Shown one piece after another: positions 1-7,174 of a DNA stretch of 36,245 nucleotides. The DNA is taken from NCBI RefSeq assembly GCF_000633355.1, contig NZ_AYMQ01000102.1, positions 1 to 36,245 on the forward strand. The letters are read 5' to 3'. Source of the stretch: Serratia sp. H1w (lineage in GTDB: Bacteria > Pseudomonadota > Gammaproteobacteria > Enterobacterales > Enterobacteriaceae). The position numbers were made by a program, and so were the translations under genes. Below the pieces are notes generated by a model that worked only from the letters and a program-made list of their open reading frames with translations, was not told the origin of the DNA and did not search any database. The first letter of the stretch is position 1; every line of letters begins with the position of its first letter.

Positions 1-1
1 C

Positions 2-175
2 ATTGAATACTTGACCCAAAATAGCAGGTTGCCATTGGTTACAATTAATCTCGCTCAGAGAGAAAACCGCAGCTTTGTCAGTGTCTTCCACCAAGAGTTA
101 CATCTCTCGCATCATCCTTACCCAAGCATGACAGTTCTATACACTCGCGCTGGTAAAGTGATTTCAGCCCGATGA
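2..175 (+). CDS. C-terminal fragment of an unidentified protein
   Basis: An open frame runs from the window edge to a TGA at 173-175 and gives 57 residues ending in YTRAGKVISAR. No start codon is needed because the 5' part lies outside the window. A strong intrinsic terminator follows 42 bases later, as expected for the end of a real transcription unit. I do not recognise the family. The fragment is basic at its end and has no membrane segment or obvious motif. In E. coli dcuC or pagP lies near this side of cspE, but the fragment does not look like the end of either. Confidence 0.5.
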   Translation: MEYLTQNSRLPLVTINLAQRENRSFVSVFHQELHLSHHPYPSMTVLYTRAGKVISAR

Positions 176-217
176 TGTTGTGTTAGTCCTGTAGTGTATT
201 ACCATCCCTTTGACTTT

Positions 218-243
218 ATCCCGCCTTGTGCGGGATTTTTTTT
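218..243 (+). terminator. Intrinsic terminator of the upstream partial gene
   Basis: The stem ATCCCGC (218-224) pairs perfectly with GCGGGAT (230-236) around a 5-base loop and is followed by a run of Ts to 243. Confidence 0.85.
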
Positions 244-412
244 GCCTGGACAGTCGGCAATAACCCTTCCGGCAACGGTGAGATAACGTGGGTGTGTTTC
301 CGTTTAAATAGGGGGAACTGTCTCGGTGTGATCCACTTTTTCTGCACAATTGCCGGTTATGATAAGCCGGTTATTAGCCCGTTTGGGTTGACACTGCATT
401 TCGTAACATTAT

Positions 413-437
413 GCCCGGTTCCTAGCCGGGCTTTTTT
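413..437 (+). terminator. Intrinsic terminator without an assigned gene
   Basis: GCCCGG (413-418) pairs with CCGGGC (426-431), followed by six Ts. No credible protein gene lies between this and the terminator at 218-243, so it may end a short non-coding transcript. A TTGACA hexamer at 388-393 has no good -10 partner. Confidence 0.75.
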
Positions 438-539
438 ACGCCTAAGGTCTGCTTAAGGTTGGTGCTTTACAATCACCGGCAGCGCTGACCCCCCAGGGGC
501 TGCGTCGTAACTGTCAATTTAGCTGTTCACTTCCAGCCT

Positions 540-565
540 GCCCGCATCACTTTGCGGGCTTTTTT
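540..565 (+). terminator. Third successive intrinsic terminator
   Basis: GCCCGCA (540-546) pairs with TGCGGGC (553-559), followed by six Ts (560-565). The 100 bases before it hold no convincing ORF. A TACAAT hexamer at 468-473 resembles a -10 box but has no good -35. From 566 to 841 I see only AT-rich sequence, probably the promoter region of the downstream diguanylate cyclase. Confidence 0.75.
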
Positions 566-841
566 CGTTGCACTTCTGTCGGTGTTGCAGGAAAATAACC
601 GCAACCAAGAAGATTCCTAATTGAGTCCCTTTAATTTCCCTTTGCTGGCTATTTTTGTGGTGTTAACAATTTAGGCTATGCTTTTAACAAGCGTTTTCGC
701 TAAAGGGATGAGTCCAGCGAACATGGCTTTAAACTTTTATTGGCGAATTAAACTAATAAGCCGAAATCAGGTTTTCGATTGATTTAATTGACCATTTTAA
801 TGTGGTGTTGTAGCTCATTTTTCTGTTCGGGGAAAGAAAGC

Positions 842-889
842 ATGCTTATAGTCAGTGTTGTTACTATTGCTTCGCGGATTGTTTCATGA
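842..889 (+). CDS. Candidate 15-residue leader peptide coupled to the MASE1 diguanylate cyclase
   Basis: ATG at 842 opens a frame encoding MLIVSVVTIASRIVS, ending at TGA 887-889. The purine-rich stretch GGGGAAAGAAAG just upstream (829-840) is a good ribosome-binding site. The stop overlaps the start of the next gene in the arrangement ATGA (886-889). That next ATG has no Shine-Dalgarno of its own (upstream bases are GCGGATTGTTTC). This suggests that ribosomes load at the leader and re-initiate on the cyclase gene. The peptide is hydrophobic and could be incidental; the evidence is spacing and ribosome-binding site only. Confidence 0.5.
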   Translation: MLIVSVVTIASRIVS

Positions 890-2334
890 GCGAAGAAATA
901 CAGGCAAAACAGCGTTTGCCGGCAACGATCCTGTTGGTTAATGTATTTTTACTGGCTTATCTCCTTTCCTTGTTTGGCATTTTTACCCGCCCGATAGGGT
1001 CGCTTTCCCTGTTTTGGCCTGTGAATGCCATTTTGCTCGGGTTGATGCTGCGCAAACCTGGCTATGCGACGATGCTGGGATGGGTAGCGACCTATCTTGG
1101 CATGATCGCTGCCGATTTGAGCACCGGCGAAAACTGGCCACTGGCACTTTGGCTGAATGCCTGCAATATGGCGCTGATTGCCACCGGTTATGCCGTGATG
1201 CTGATGTTACCCAAATCCCAACGCCGTATGGGTAAGCCCCAGGCGATCCTCTATATGTTTACCGCCTGCCTGTTGGGGGCGGCGTTGTCGGCAACGCTTT
1301 CGGTGCTCCGCACTGACAGCCAGTACAACAATACGCTGATCATTGCCTGGGTTTCCTGGTTTAGCGAACAGTTCTCTACCAACCTGTTAATCCTGCCGGT
1401 CATACTGGCCGCGCCACGTTTAAAGCAACTGCTGCGCTTGCAGTTTAGCTGGCAATGGCGTGCCAGCCTGCCTTTGCTGGCGTTGCTGCTTTCACTGGCG
1501 CTTAGCGTGTATATCGGTGGGCCGGGCGCGATAGCCTTCCCTATCCCCGCGCTGCTATGGTGCGCCGTGCGTTACCAATTATTTACCGTCACCCTGCTGA
1601 CGTTTCTCACCGGCGTGACGGAGATTGTCAGCATTTCTGCCAATCTGATGTTGTATGAAACGCCGGGAGCGCGCGGGGCGGTCATGGATACCTTGATGTC
1701 GGCCCGCCTGGGTATTGCGATGTTGGTGATGGGGCCATTGATCCTGTCCAGTTCGATTGCCGTTAGCCGCAAACTGCTGCGCCGGTTGGAACACAGCGCT
1801 AACCACGACTTCCTGACCGGGGCGCTGGCGCGTAGTGCATTAACGCGCAAAGGCAGGGAAATGCTCGAACAGAAGCAGCGTACCAAAGAGGCGGTCTCGC
1901 TGCTGTTAATCGATATCGATCACTTCAAGTTGATTAACGATACCCACGGCCATGCCATCGGCGACCACGTCCTGGCGGCGTTCGCCCATATTCTGCGGCG
2001 TGAACTGCGTCACGATCAATTATTTGGCCGTCTGGGGGGCGAAGAGTTTGCCATCATGCTGCCCCGGGCGCTGGGAACGCAGGCGGTAGCCTTGGGGGAA
2101 CATCTACGCAGTCGGATAGAAAATGCCGAACTGAACCCCAACGGCAAGGCGCCGTTGCGGATCACCATCAGTGTGGGCGTAGCAAGCTTGGCAATGAATG
2201 AGGTGAAGTCGCTGGAACAGTTGATGAATATGGCCGATATAGCGTTGTATCGCGCCAAATCCCTGGGCCGCAACCGCGTCGAGTCGTTTAACATGGTCAG
2301 TGGCAATGGCCTCAACCATGTGATTTTCAAATAG
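886..2334 (+). CDS. MASE1-GGDEF diguanylate cyclase (inner membrane)
   Basis: This 482-residue protein is predicted to make cyclic di-GMP from two GTP. Residues about 12-300 form several hydrophobic helices with the look of a MASE1 sensor domain. The GGDEF domain follows at about 305-470, with the metal-binding IDIDHFK (342-348) and the active-site motif GGEEF (384-388), an accepted active variant. The inhibitory I-site RxxD expected five residues before GGEEF reads RHDQ, so product inhibition is probably absent. The start at 886 overlaps a short leader ORF and lacks its own ribosome-binding site. Which E. coli cyclase is its counterpart, and what signal it senses, cannot be told. Confidence 0.88.
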   Translation: MSEEIQAKQRLPATILLVNVFLLAYLLSLFGIFTRPIGSLSLFWPVNAILLGLMLRKPGYATMLGWVATYLGMIAADLSTGENWPLALWLNACNMALIATGYAVMLMLPKSQRRMGKPQAILYMFTACLLGAALSATLSVLRTDSQYNNTLIIAWVSWFSEQFSTNLLILPVILAAPRLKQLLRLQFSWQWRASLPLLALLLSLALSVYIGGPGAIAFPIPALLWCAVRYQLFTVTLLTFLTGVTEIVSISANLMLYETPGARGAVMDTLMSARLGIAMLVMGPLILSSSIAVSRKLLRRLEHSANHDFLTGALARSALTRKGREMLEQKQRTKEAVSLLLIDIDHFKLINDTHGHAIGDHVLAAFAHILRRELRHDQLFGRLGGEEFAIMLPRALGTQAVALGEHLRSRIENAELNPNGKAPLRITISVGVASLAMNEVKSLEQLMNMADIALYRAKSLGRNRVESFNMVSGNGLNHVIFK

Positions 2335-2338
2335 CGTT

Positions 2339-2500
2339 TTAACCCTGCTTTGGCGCGAATTGCGTACCGCAGTTGGGGCAAATCAGAGTGCTGAGTTTAC
2401 GCAGTTTTGAACATTGCTGGTCCGTGACATAAGCACACTTTGGGCAGGCAATTTGAGTGGTGCGGTTATTGAAACCTTTAACGCTGGTAGATTCAGACAT
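2339..2500 (-). CDS. Small zinc-ribbon protein, YnfU-like
   Basis: The product is about 53 residues, with two CxxC pairs (CPKC and CPNC) spaced about 20 residues apart, a typical zinc ribbon. I chose the ATG at 2500 (MSESTSVKGF) because AGGT lies upstream; an in-frame ATG ten codons earlier lacks a ribosome-binding site. It converges on the diguanylate cyclase gene with only four bases between the stops, and lies 72 bases downstream of the cold-shock-domain gene on the same strand, so the two may be co-transcribed. Function unknown; the resemblance to the YnfU zinc-binding family is from memory of its size and cysteine pattern. Confidence 0.65.
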   Translation of the reverse strand: MSESTSVKGFNNRTTQIACPKCAYVTDQQCSKLRKLSTLICPNCGTQFAPKQG

Positions 2501-2572
2501 GGCGCATACCTGTGTCAGGTGAAAACCCACGCTAACACAGGTGCTATTAAATTGCTTTGAATGTTTTCAGCG

Positions 2573-3055
2573 CTACAGGTTGTTCAACGCTTCCAGCGTT
2601 TCGTCGATATCGACTTCATGCTCTGAGAAGGTATGCGTCGCGTTCTGGAAAGTGGTGATCGACAGCATACGCAGCGTTTCCGTAGCCTGCGGTGGAGCCT
2701 CGGCTACTTGTGGGCGGATACGGTTCATCAGCAGCCCGACGGACAGCACGGTGTTCTCTTTATCCACCTCTACTTTGACCGGGACTTCTTTGGTAAAGGT
2801 ATTGAAGGACTTGATGCTGGAGATCTTAATCCGCTCGTTGGCGATGGTGATGTACTTGCTGGGTGCCTGTACCTTCACCGCATAGGCCGATGGCCCTCGG
2901 GTGTTATTGGTCGGTTCAAAAGTCACCAGCGCGTTTTTCTTAATCAGCTCTGGGTTTTGCACTTTAATCACGTGAAAATAACGATTTTCCCCGTTCTCGT
3001 CGGTGATAAAACCGAAGCCTTTGTCCTCAAAAAAAGTCGTTATCTTGCCGTTCAT
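2573..3055 (-). CDS. Cold-shock-domain protein with C-terminal extension
   Basis: Residues about 1-65 form a cold-shock domain with an intact RNP1 (KGFGFI). RNP2 is altered: RYFHVI stands where VFVHFS is usual. Residues about 68-160 are an extension not found in the 70-residue Csp proteins, with an acidic end (SEHEVDIDETLEALNNL). Three in-frame ATGs lie at 3067, 3061 and 3055; the last gives 160 residues and has GAGA six bases upstream, so I prefer it. A hairpin (GCGCTA/TAGCGC, 3083-3098) lies in the probable 5' leader. It is divergent from cspE. Presumably it binds single-stranded nucleic acid; the role of the extension is unknown. Confidence 0.75.
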   Translation of the reverse strand: MNGKITTFFEDKGFGFITDENGENRYFHVIKVQNPELIKKNALVTFEPTNNTRGPSAYAVKVQAPSKYITIANERIKISSIKSFNTFTKEVPVKVEVDKENTVLSVGLLMNRIRPQVAEAPPQATETLRMLSITTFQNATHTFSEHEVDIDETLEALNNL

Positions 3056-3336
3056 GGTCATTCTCATCAGGTGTTCGTAACAGCGCTAATGATAGCGCGT
3101 AATGCCGCGTAGTGACAGAGGAGCGGTGTTTCATCGGCGACGCCACGGTTTTTTGGCGGATCGGGCTGCTTTGGCAATCTCTGGTAACCGGGGACATCAA
3201 TTTACATCGCAAATAACCGACTTTTTCACTTTTTATCGATTTTATGTGATCTGTGTTGTGGACAAAATCCCGTCTAATTGCTGTACTGTATTGGACACAC
3301 ATTCTGTGTCTTACATTCACGTTAAAGGTATGTTTG

Positions 3337-3546
3337 ATGTCTAAGATTAAAGGTAGCGTTAAGTGGTTTAATGAATCTAAAGGTTTCGGTTTCATTACTC
3401 CAGAAGATGGTAGCAAGGACGTTTTCGTTCACTTCTCTGCCATCGCTAGCAATGGTTTCAAAACTCTTGCTGAAGGCCAGCGTGTAGAATTTGAAATCAC
3501 GAACGGTGCCAAAGGGCCATCTGCTGCTAACGTTATCGCTATCTAA
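3337..3546 (+). CDS. cspE: Cold shock-like protein CspE
   Basis: This 69-residue protein begins [12 protein letters not shown] and differs from E. coli CspE at only a few positions as I recall it. It consists of one OB-fold cold-shock domain with RNP1 KGFGFI and RNP2 VFVHFS. CspE is an RNA chaperone that melts secondary structure and can antiterminate. ATG at 3337 follows AAAGG (3324-3328) by eight bases. An overlapping ATG at 3330 (MFDV, stop) lies inside this leader. A perfect terminator follows the gene, so it is monocistronic. Codon choice is typical of a highly expressed gene. Confidence 0.95.
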   Translation: MSKIKGSVKWFNESKGFGFITPEDGSKDVFVHFSAIASNGFKTLAEGQRVEFEITNGAKGPSAANVIAI

Positions 3547-3569
3547 GCTACAGTAGCCAAAATTGTTAA

Positions 3570-3594
3570 AACCCGCTCCATGAGCGGGTTTTTT
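3570..3594 (+). terminator. Intrinsic terminator of cspE
   Basis: AACCCGCTC (3570-3578) pairs with GAGCGGGTT (3582-3590) around a CAT loop and runs into a T tract. Confidence 0.9.
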
Positions 3595-3620
3595 ATGCAT
3601 TTTTTTCAGGCAGGGAAGAA

Positions 3621-3716
3621 TTACGGGAACAGATAAAGTTTGATGAAGGCCAGCACGATCAGCACGCACGCTAAGCTGACGATCCATTCAGTGGTGGTTT
3701 TTGGCAGGCTAAACAT
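3621..3716 (-). CDS. Predicted 31-residue single-pass membrane peptide
   Basis: On the minus strand ATG at 3716 opens 31 codons ending TAA at 3621. The product begins MFSLPKTTTEW, has one hydrophobic helix (about residues 11-30, IVSLACVLIVLAFIKLYLF) and ends in proline. GAGGAA (3721-3726, minus strand) lies about four bases before the start, a strong ribosome-binding site. The gene sits 78 bases downstream of crcB on the same strand and points towards the cspE terminator. The size and layout resemble the many small inner-membrane proteins of enterobacteria, but I cannot name a family. It is shorter than most gene-finding thresholds. Confidence 0.6.
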   Translation of the reverse strand: MFSLPKTTTEWIVSLACVLIVLAFIKLYLFP

Positions 3717-3794
3717 TCAATTCCTCACTCAGGCCAGGTTACTGAGCAAGGATTATCCTGAAGGCAGATTAAGAATACATTAAGCTGCACGAGT

Positions 3795-4178
3795 TTATTG
3801 GCCGTAGATCGCCTTGACCAGCATAAAGGCCAGCAGCGTCATGGCCAGCGAACCTGCCAGGTTGAGCAGCATATTGGTGATGGCCCAGACAAAACGCCCG
3901 TCCTGCAACAGATAAACCACTTCTAATGAGAAGGTGGAGAAGGTGGTCAGCCCGCCGCAAAAGCCGGTGGTGATCAGCAGCTTCCACATCGGATCAATGT
4001 GCGTCATGCGGGTAAACAGGGCCAATGCCAGGCCGATGATAAAGCCCCCCACCAGATTCACCGTCAAGGTGCCCAGCGGAATATGTGGACTCAGGGGGTT
4101 GAGCTTGAGGCTCACCGCCCAACGCAACACGCTACCCAAACCACCGCCAATAAAAACTGCCAGTAAAGAACTCAACAT
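3795..4178 (-). CDS. crcB: Fluoride ion channel Fluc (CrcB)
   Basis: This 127-residue protein with four hydrophobic helices matches the Fluc family length. It carries the [10 protein letters not shown] motif near the N-terminus, the TVNLVGG helix and the conserved [13 protein letters not shown] segment whose phenylalanines line the pore. Fluc proteins form dual-topology dimers that let fluoride leave the cytoplasm. ATG at 4178 has AAAGGG about ten bases upstream. A fluoride riboswitch lies 76 bases upstream on the same strand, so expression is very probably induced by fluoride. Confidence 0.95.
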   Translation of the reverse strand: MLSSLLAVFIGGGLGSVLRWAVSLKLNPLSPHIPLGTLTVNLVGGFIIGLALALFTRMTHIDPMWKLLITTGFCGGLTTFSTFSLEVVYLLQDGRFVWAITNMLLNLAGSLAMTLLAFMLVKAIYGQ

Positions 4179-4189
4179 GGTGTTAAAAC

Positions 4190-4255
4190 CCTTTCATAAA
4201 GATGGAAGATGCTCAGAAAGGTTCAGGCACGAGCCTACGCACCTCTCTGAGAGGT
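4190..4255 (-). promoter_or_regulatory. Probable expression platform between the fluoride aptamer and crcB
   Basis: Directly after the aptamer is a perfect hairpin ACCTCTC/GAGAGGT (4241-4255). Further on, CCTTTC (4216-4221 on the minus strand) is complementary to GAAAGG (4190-4195), which contains the crcB ribosome-binding site. There is no T tract, so control of translation by masking the site is more likely than termination. The pairing scheme is inferred by eye. Confidence 0.45.
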
Positions 4256-4306
4256 TACGTAGACATCATCAGCCTGCGAAGGCGGTTATGGAGGAATGTC
4301 ATCTCC
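4255..4306 (-). promoter_or_regulatory. Fluoride riboswitch (crcB motif) aptamer
   Basis: The minus strand reads GGAGATGACATTCCTCC, then ATAACCGCC, a TTCGCA loop, and GGCTGATGATGTCTAC. This fits the crcB RNA motif: 5' GGnGATG; a GGAG/CTCC pairing; GACAT pairing with ATGTC as stem P1; the ATAA joint; a GCC/GGC hairpin; and CTGATGA...CTAC at the 3' side. Compared with the Pseudomonas syringae version as I remember it, P1 has different bases but still pairs, which supports the fold. It sits directly upstream of the fluoride channel gene. Confidence 0.85.
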
Positions 4307-4445
4307 GTCTGTTGGCACGAAGCGATCGCGCCTGGCAGATTTTACACCTTGTTGCTGCCGTTTTGTAGTGGCGGATGTTCGATGGCAATTGCCCGCCTCA
4401 CTCAAATCACCGCACTTAATACCGCTACACCTAAATCCTAAGGCG

Positions 4446-4550
4446 GGTGGGAGTCGTTGCAGGTTAGCCGACCGTTGAGCGCATGGATGCGCGATTGCGA
4501 GCCCCCAGGGACGGGTTTACGGCGTGTCGGCGTTCTGAATGACTCCCATC
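4446..4550. repeat. Dispersed ~105-bp element, copy A
   Basis: The segment contains GCAGGTTAGCCGACCGTTGA, then GCGCAT/ATGCGC, AGCCCCCAGGGACGGG and GGCGTGTCGGCGTTCTG. The same series occurs on the opposite strand at 20620-20725 with few changes. The ends form an inverted repeat, TGGGAGTC (4448-4455) and GACTCCCA (4541-4548). It contains no ORF. It lies between the riboswitch and the dgcC-like gene. The rest of the 4307-4627 gap shows only a possible crcB promoter and AT-rich sequence. Confidence 0.75.
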
Positions 4551-4627
4551 TGCTGTACGATTGCCCACAGCTATTTATTCGGCCGATTTATCAACTCATT
4601 AATCTATCAACTTAATAAGTTAGTGGG

Positions 4628-5692
4628 TTAACATGAGTGTTCGGCTCGTTCCTGGCGGTTACGGCCATTGTTTTTCGCTTTGTACAGCGCGATATCGGCG
4701 GCCTTCAGCCACTCCTGGTAGCCGGGCATCTCGGGCTGATAATCGGCGACTCCCGCGCTGATATTCAGCTTTAGCCCAGGGGCTTCCCGGAAGGCGACTT
4801 CGTTCAGGCGCTCCTGAATGCGGTGGAGTGCCAGGCTGGCCTGCTCGGCGCTGGTATTAGGCAGCACCGCGCCAAATTCATCACCGCCATAGCGGCCAAC
4901 GATATCCACCGCCCGCAATCCCAGCACCAACTCTTCCGCCAGCACGATCAGCGCTTCATCCCCCAGCACATGGCCGAAGGTGTCGTTGATGGCTTTGAAA
5001 TGATCAATATCCATCAGGATCAGCGTGGCGGCATGGTTATAGCGCCGACAACTGTCGAACTCATTATGCAGCAGATGCTCCCAATGGCGGCGGTTATACA
5101 AGCCGGTCAGGCCATCACGCATGCTGATACGTAATAACTCCTGCTGCTTTTCTGCCAGTCGCTTGGCGGTTTGATAGGTCACGTAACCCAGGAATATCGG
5201 GTAGACAAAGATCATTGGCAGGCACAGATAAACCTGCAACGGCGAAGATTGTGGCGCAAAGGGAAACCCCAGCAGCGCACTGGTTGCCAGTGCCCCGACG
5301 ATCTGCGCCACCAGTCCTTTAACAAACAGGGAAGGGCCGCCGGAGGCAATATTGTTCATCCCCATCATCGACAGGATCACCACCGCAGGCAGTGCATTGA
5401 ATTGCATAATGGCGATCCACATGCCACCTAGCAGCGTATCGATGAGCATGTTGCGGATCTCGGTGGCATAGGTATTTTCACTGCGGATAGACCACTGGTA
5501 GGCGACATGTGGCCAGATAAAGCCGTTAATCACCAACAATATCCACACGCCAATGGGTGGGTGCAGCGGGTAGAGCGCCGTGAGTACGCAAAAGAAGCCA
5601 ATCCCCAGGCCGACAATACGTGGCAGGTAGAGCCGTTTGGCGAAGTTGAGGCCTGAACGCCGGGTGTTGATAGCCGATGGAGCTGTAGGCAT
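4628..5692 (-). CDS. dgcC: MASE2-GGDEF diguanylate cyclase, DgcC/AdrA-like
   Basis: This 354-residue membrane enzyme is predicted to synthesise cyclic di-GMP. Residues about 13-175 are a MASE2 domain with RSGLNFAKR, PRIVGLG and SGGPSLFV segments very like E. coli AdrA/DgcC. A GGDEF domain follows: RDGLTGLYNRRHWE (192-205), MDIDHFK (227-233), and GGDEF at 269-273. The I-site RAVD (260-263) is intact, so product inhibition is expected. A GTG at 5719 would add nine residues, but ATG at 5692 has AGGGA eight bases upstream and is preferred. In E. coli DgcC activates cellulose synthesis; no bcs genes are visible here. The E. coli dgcC lies elsewhere, so the symbol rests on similarity, not synteny. 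Confidence 0.82.
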   Translation of the reverse strand: MPTAPSAINTRRSGLNFAKRLYLPRIVGLGIGFFCVLTALYPLHPPIGVWILLVINGFIWPHVAYQWSIRSENTYATEIRNMLIDTLLGGMWIAIMQFNALPAVVILSMMGMNNIASGGPSLFVKGLVAQIVGALATSALLGFPFAPQSSPLQVYLCLPMIFVYPIFLGYVTYQTAKRLAEKQQELLRISMRDGLTGLYNRRHWEHLLHNEFDSCRRYNHAATLILMDIDHFKAINDTFGHVLGDEALIVLAEELVLGLRAVDIVGRYGGDEFGAVLPNTSAEQASLALHRIQERLNEVAFREAPGLKLNISAGVADYQPEMPGYQEWLKAADIALYKAKNNGRNRQERAEHSC

Positions 5693-5907
5693 CCAATGTT
5701 TCCCTGTGATGAATTGCACCGACGAACGGGCATCGGAAAAAAGTATTAGAAATAGCTTCTATAATCTAAGCATAGAACATCTCGGGTAGATCTCATCCTG
5801 TTACATGTTGTTGTTGTTTCAGCCGAGAGAAAGTCGCTAAATACCTACAGACAAAGTTTGTTCCCGCGCTGCGCGCCTGCAGCCATTAACGAATAAAGAA
5901 GGTGAAT

Positions 5908-6114
5908 ATGGAAGGTCTCAGTATTACCAAACTGCTGGTAATTGCGGTATTGATCGTGTTGCTGTTCGGTACCAGCAAACTGCGTACTCTGGGTGCGGAT
6001 CTGGGTGCGGCGCTGAAAGGCTTTAAAAAAGCGGTGGGTGATGATACCCCTCCGGCACAGAACACGGCTGAAACCCCTGTGGTACAGCAGAGCGTCGAAA
6101 AGAAAGACGTTTAA
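5908..6114 (+). CDS. tatE: Twin-arginine translocase protein TatE
   Basis: The 68-residue protein starts [10 protein letters not shown], followed by one transmembrane helix ([16 protein letters not shown]), the FG hinge and an amphipathic helix ([15 protein letters not shown]), as in TatA/TatE. It is a minor TatA-like pore subunit for export of folded proteins. ATG at 5908 has AGAAGG five bases upstream; an in-frame GTG at 5902 overlaps that site and is less likely. It is adjacent to lipA as in E. coli and converges on it across a bidirectional terminator. Confidence 0.93.
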   Translation: MEGLSITKLLVIAVLIVLLFGTSKLRTLGADLGAALKGFKKAVGDDTPPAQNTAETPVVQQSVEKKDV

Positions 6115-6136
6115 CGCGACCGGCGGTTAAGCAATA

Positions 6137-6167
6137 AAAAACGGATGCCGCAAGGACATCCGTTTTT
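6137..6167. terminator. Bidirectional terminator between tatE and lipA
   Basis: AAAAACGGATG (6137-6147) pairs with CATCCGTTTTT (6157-6167). The A run and T run let it act for both converging genes. Confidence 0.85.
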
Positions 6168-6208
6168 GCTGTTTTTAGCCGCCGAAGCGTAACAAAAGAT
6201 TACCGCGT

Positions 6209-7174
6209 TTACTTCACTTCCAGCCCTTTGGCCTGCAAGTCCGCATGATAGGACGAGCGTACAAACGGGCCGCAGGCGGCATGGGTAAAGCCCATCGCCA
6301 TCGCTTCTTCTTTCATTTCGTCGAACTCCGCCGGGCTGACATAACGTTGCACTGGCAGATGGTGACGGCTTGGTTGCAGGTACTGCCCCAACGTCAGCAT
6401 GGTGACACCATGACGACGCAAATCGCGCATCACTTCCACGATTTCCGCGTTGGTTTCACCCAGGCCAACCATCAAGCCCGATTTGGTAGGGATAGACGGG
6501 TGGGCTTCCTTAAAGCGTTCCAGCAACTTCAGTGACCACTCGTAGTTAGCGCCCGGACGTACCTGGCGATAGACACGCGGCACGTTTTCCAGGTTGTGGT
6601 TAAACACGTCTGGCGGCGTCGCGGTAAGGATCTCCAGCGCACGATCCATACGGCCACGGAAGTCTGGCACCAGGGTTTCGATTTTGATGGTCGGGCTTTT
6701 GGCACGGATGGCAGTAATGCAGTCGGCAAAGTGCTGTGCACCACCGTCACGCAAATCGTCGCGGTCAACCGAGGTGATCACCACATAGCGCAGCGCCATA
6801 TCGGCGATAGTCTGCCCCAGTTTTTCCGGTTCGTTGGCATCGGGGGCTACCGGGCGGCCGTGTGCCACGTCGCAGAATGGGCAGCGGCGGGTACAAATGG
6901 CACCCAGGATCATGAAGGTGGCGGTACCGTGGTTAAAGCACTCAGACAGGTTCGGGCATGAAGCCTCTTCGCACACCGAATGCAGGCCGTTTTTGCGCAT
7001 CGCGGCTTTGATACCTTGAATGCGCGTAGAGTCGGCAGGGAGTTTGATCTTCATCCACTCGGGTTTGCGTAACAGCTCCTGGCGTTCGGTGACCACCGTT
7101 TTTACCGGGATCAACGCCATTTTGTCTGCATCGCGGTACTTAACGCCGCGTTCCATCTGAATCGGTTTACTCAT
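6209..7174 (-). CDS. lipA: Lipoyl synthase LipA
   Basis: This 321-residue radical SAM enzyme inserts two sulfurs into octanoyl groups on lipoyl domains. The auxiliary cluster cysteines are C68, C73 and C79 ([12 protein letters not shown]), and the SAM cluster is C94, C98 and C101 (CTRRCPFC). The C-terminal RSSYHA contains the conserved serine ligand. The start at 7174 ([10 protein letters not shown]) matches E. coli in sequence and total length; the longer open frame upstream is only lipB read in another frame. It overlaps the end of lipB by eight bases, so LipB and LipA are translated from one mRNA. The E. coli gene ybeF, which lies between them there, is absent. Confidence 0.97.
   Translation of the reverse strand: MSKPIQMERGVKYRDADKMALIPVKTVVTERQELLRKPEWMKIKLPADSTRIQGIKAAMRKNGLHSVCEEASCPNLSECFNHGTATFMILGAICTRRCPFCDVAHGRPVAPDANEPEKLGQTIADMALRYVVITSVDRDDLRDGGAQHFADCITAIRAKSPTIKIETLVPDFRGRMDRALEILTATPPDVFNHNLENVPRVYRQVRPGANYEWSLKLLERFKEAHPSIPTKSGLMVGLGETNAEIVEVMRDLRRHGVTMLTLGQYLQPSRHHLPVQRYVSPAEFDEMKEEAMAMGFTHAACGPFVRSSYHADLQAKGLEVK

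Noticed and set aside
388-416. TTGACA hexamer as a promoter for a small RNA
   Set aside because: At 16-17 base spacing the -10 is TATGCC or ATGCCC, and transcription would run at once into the terminator at 413.
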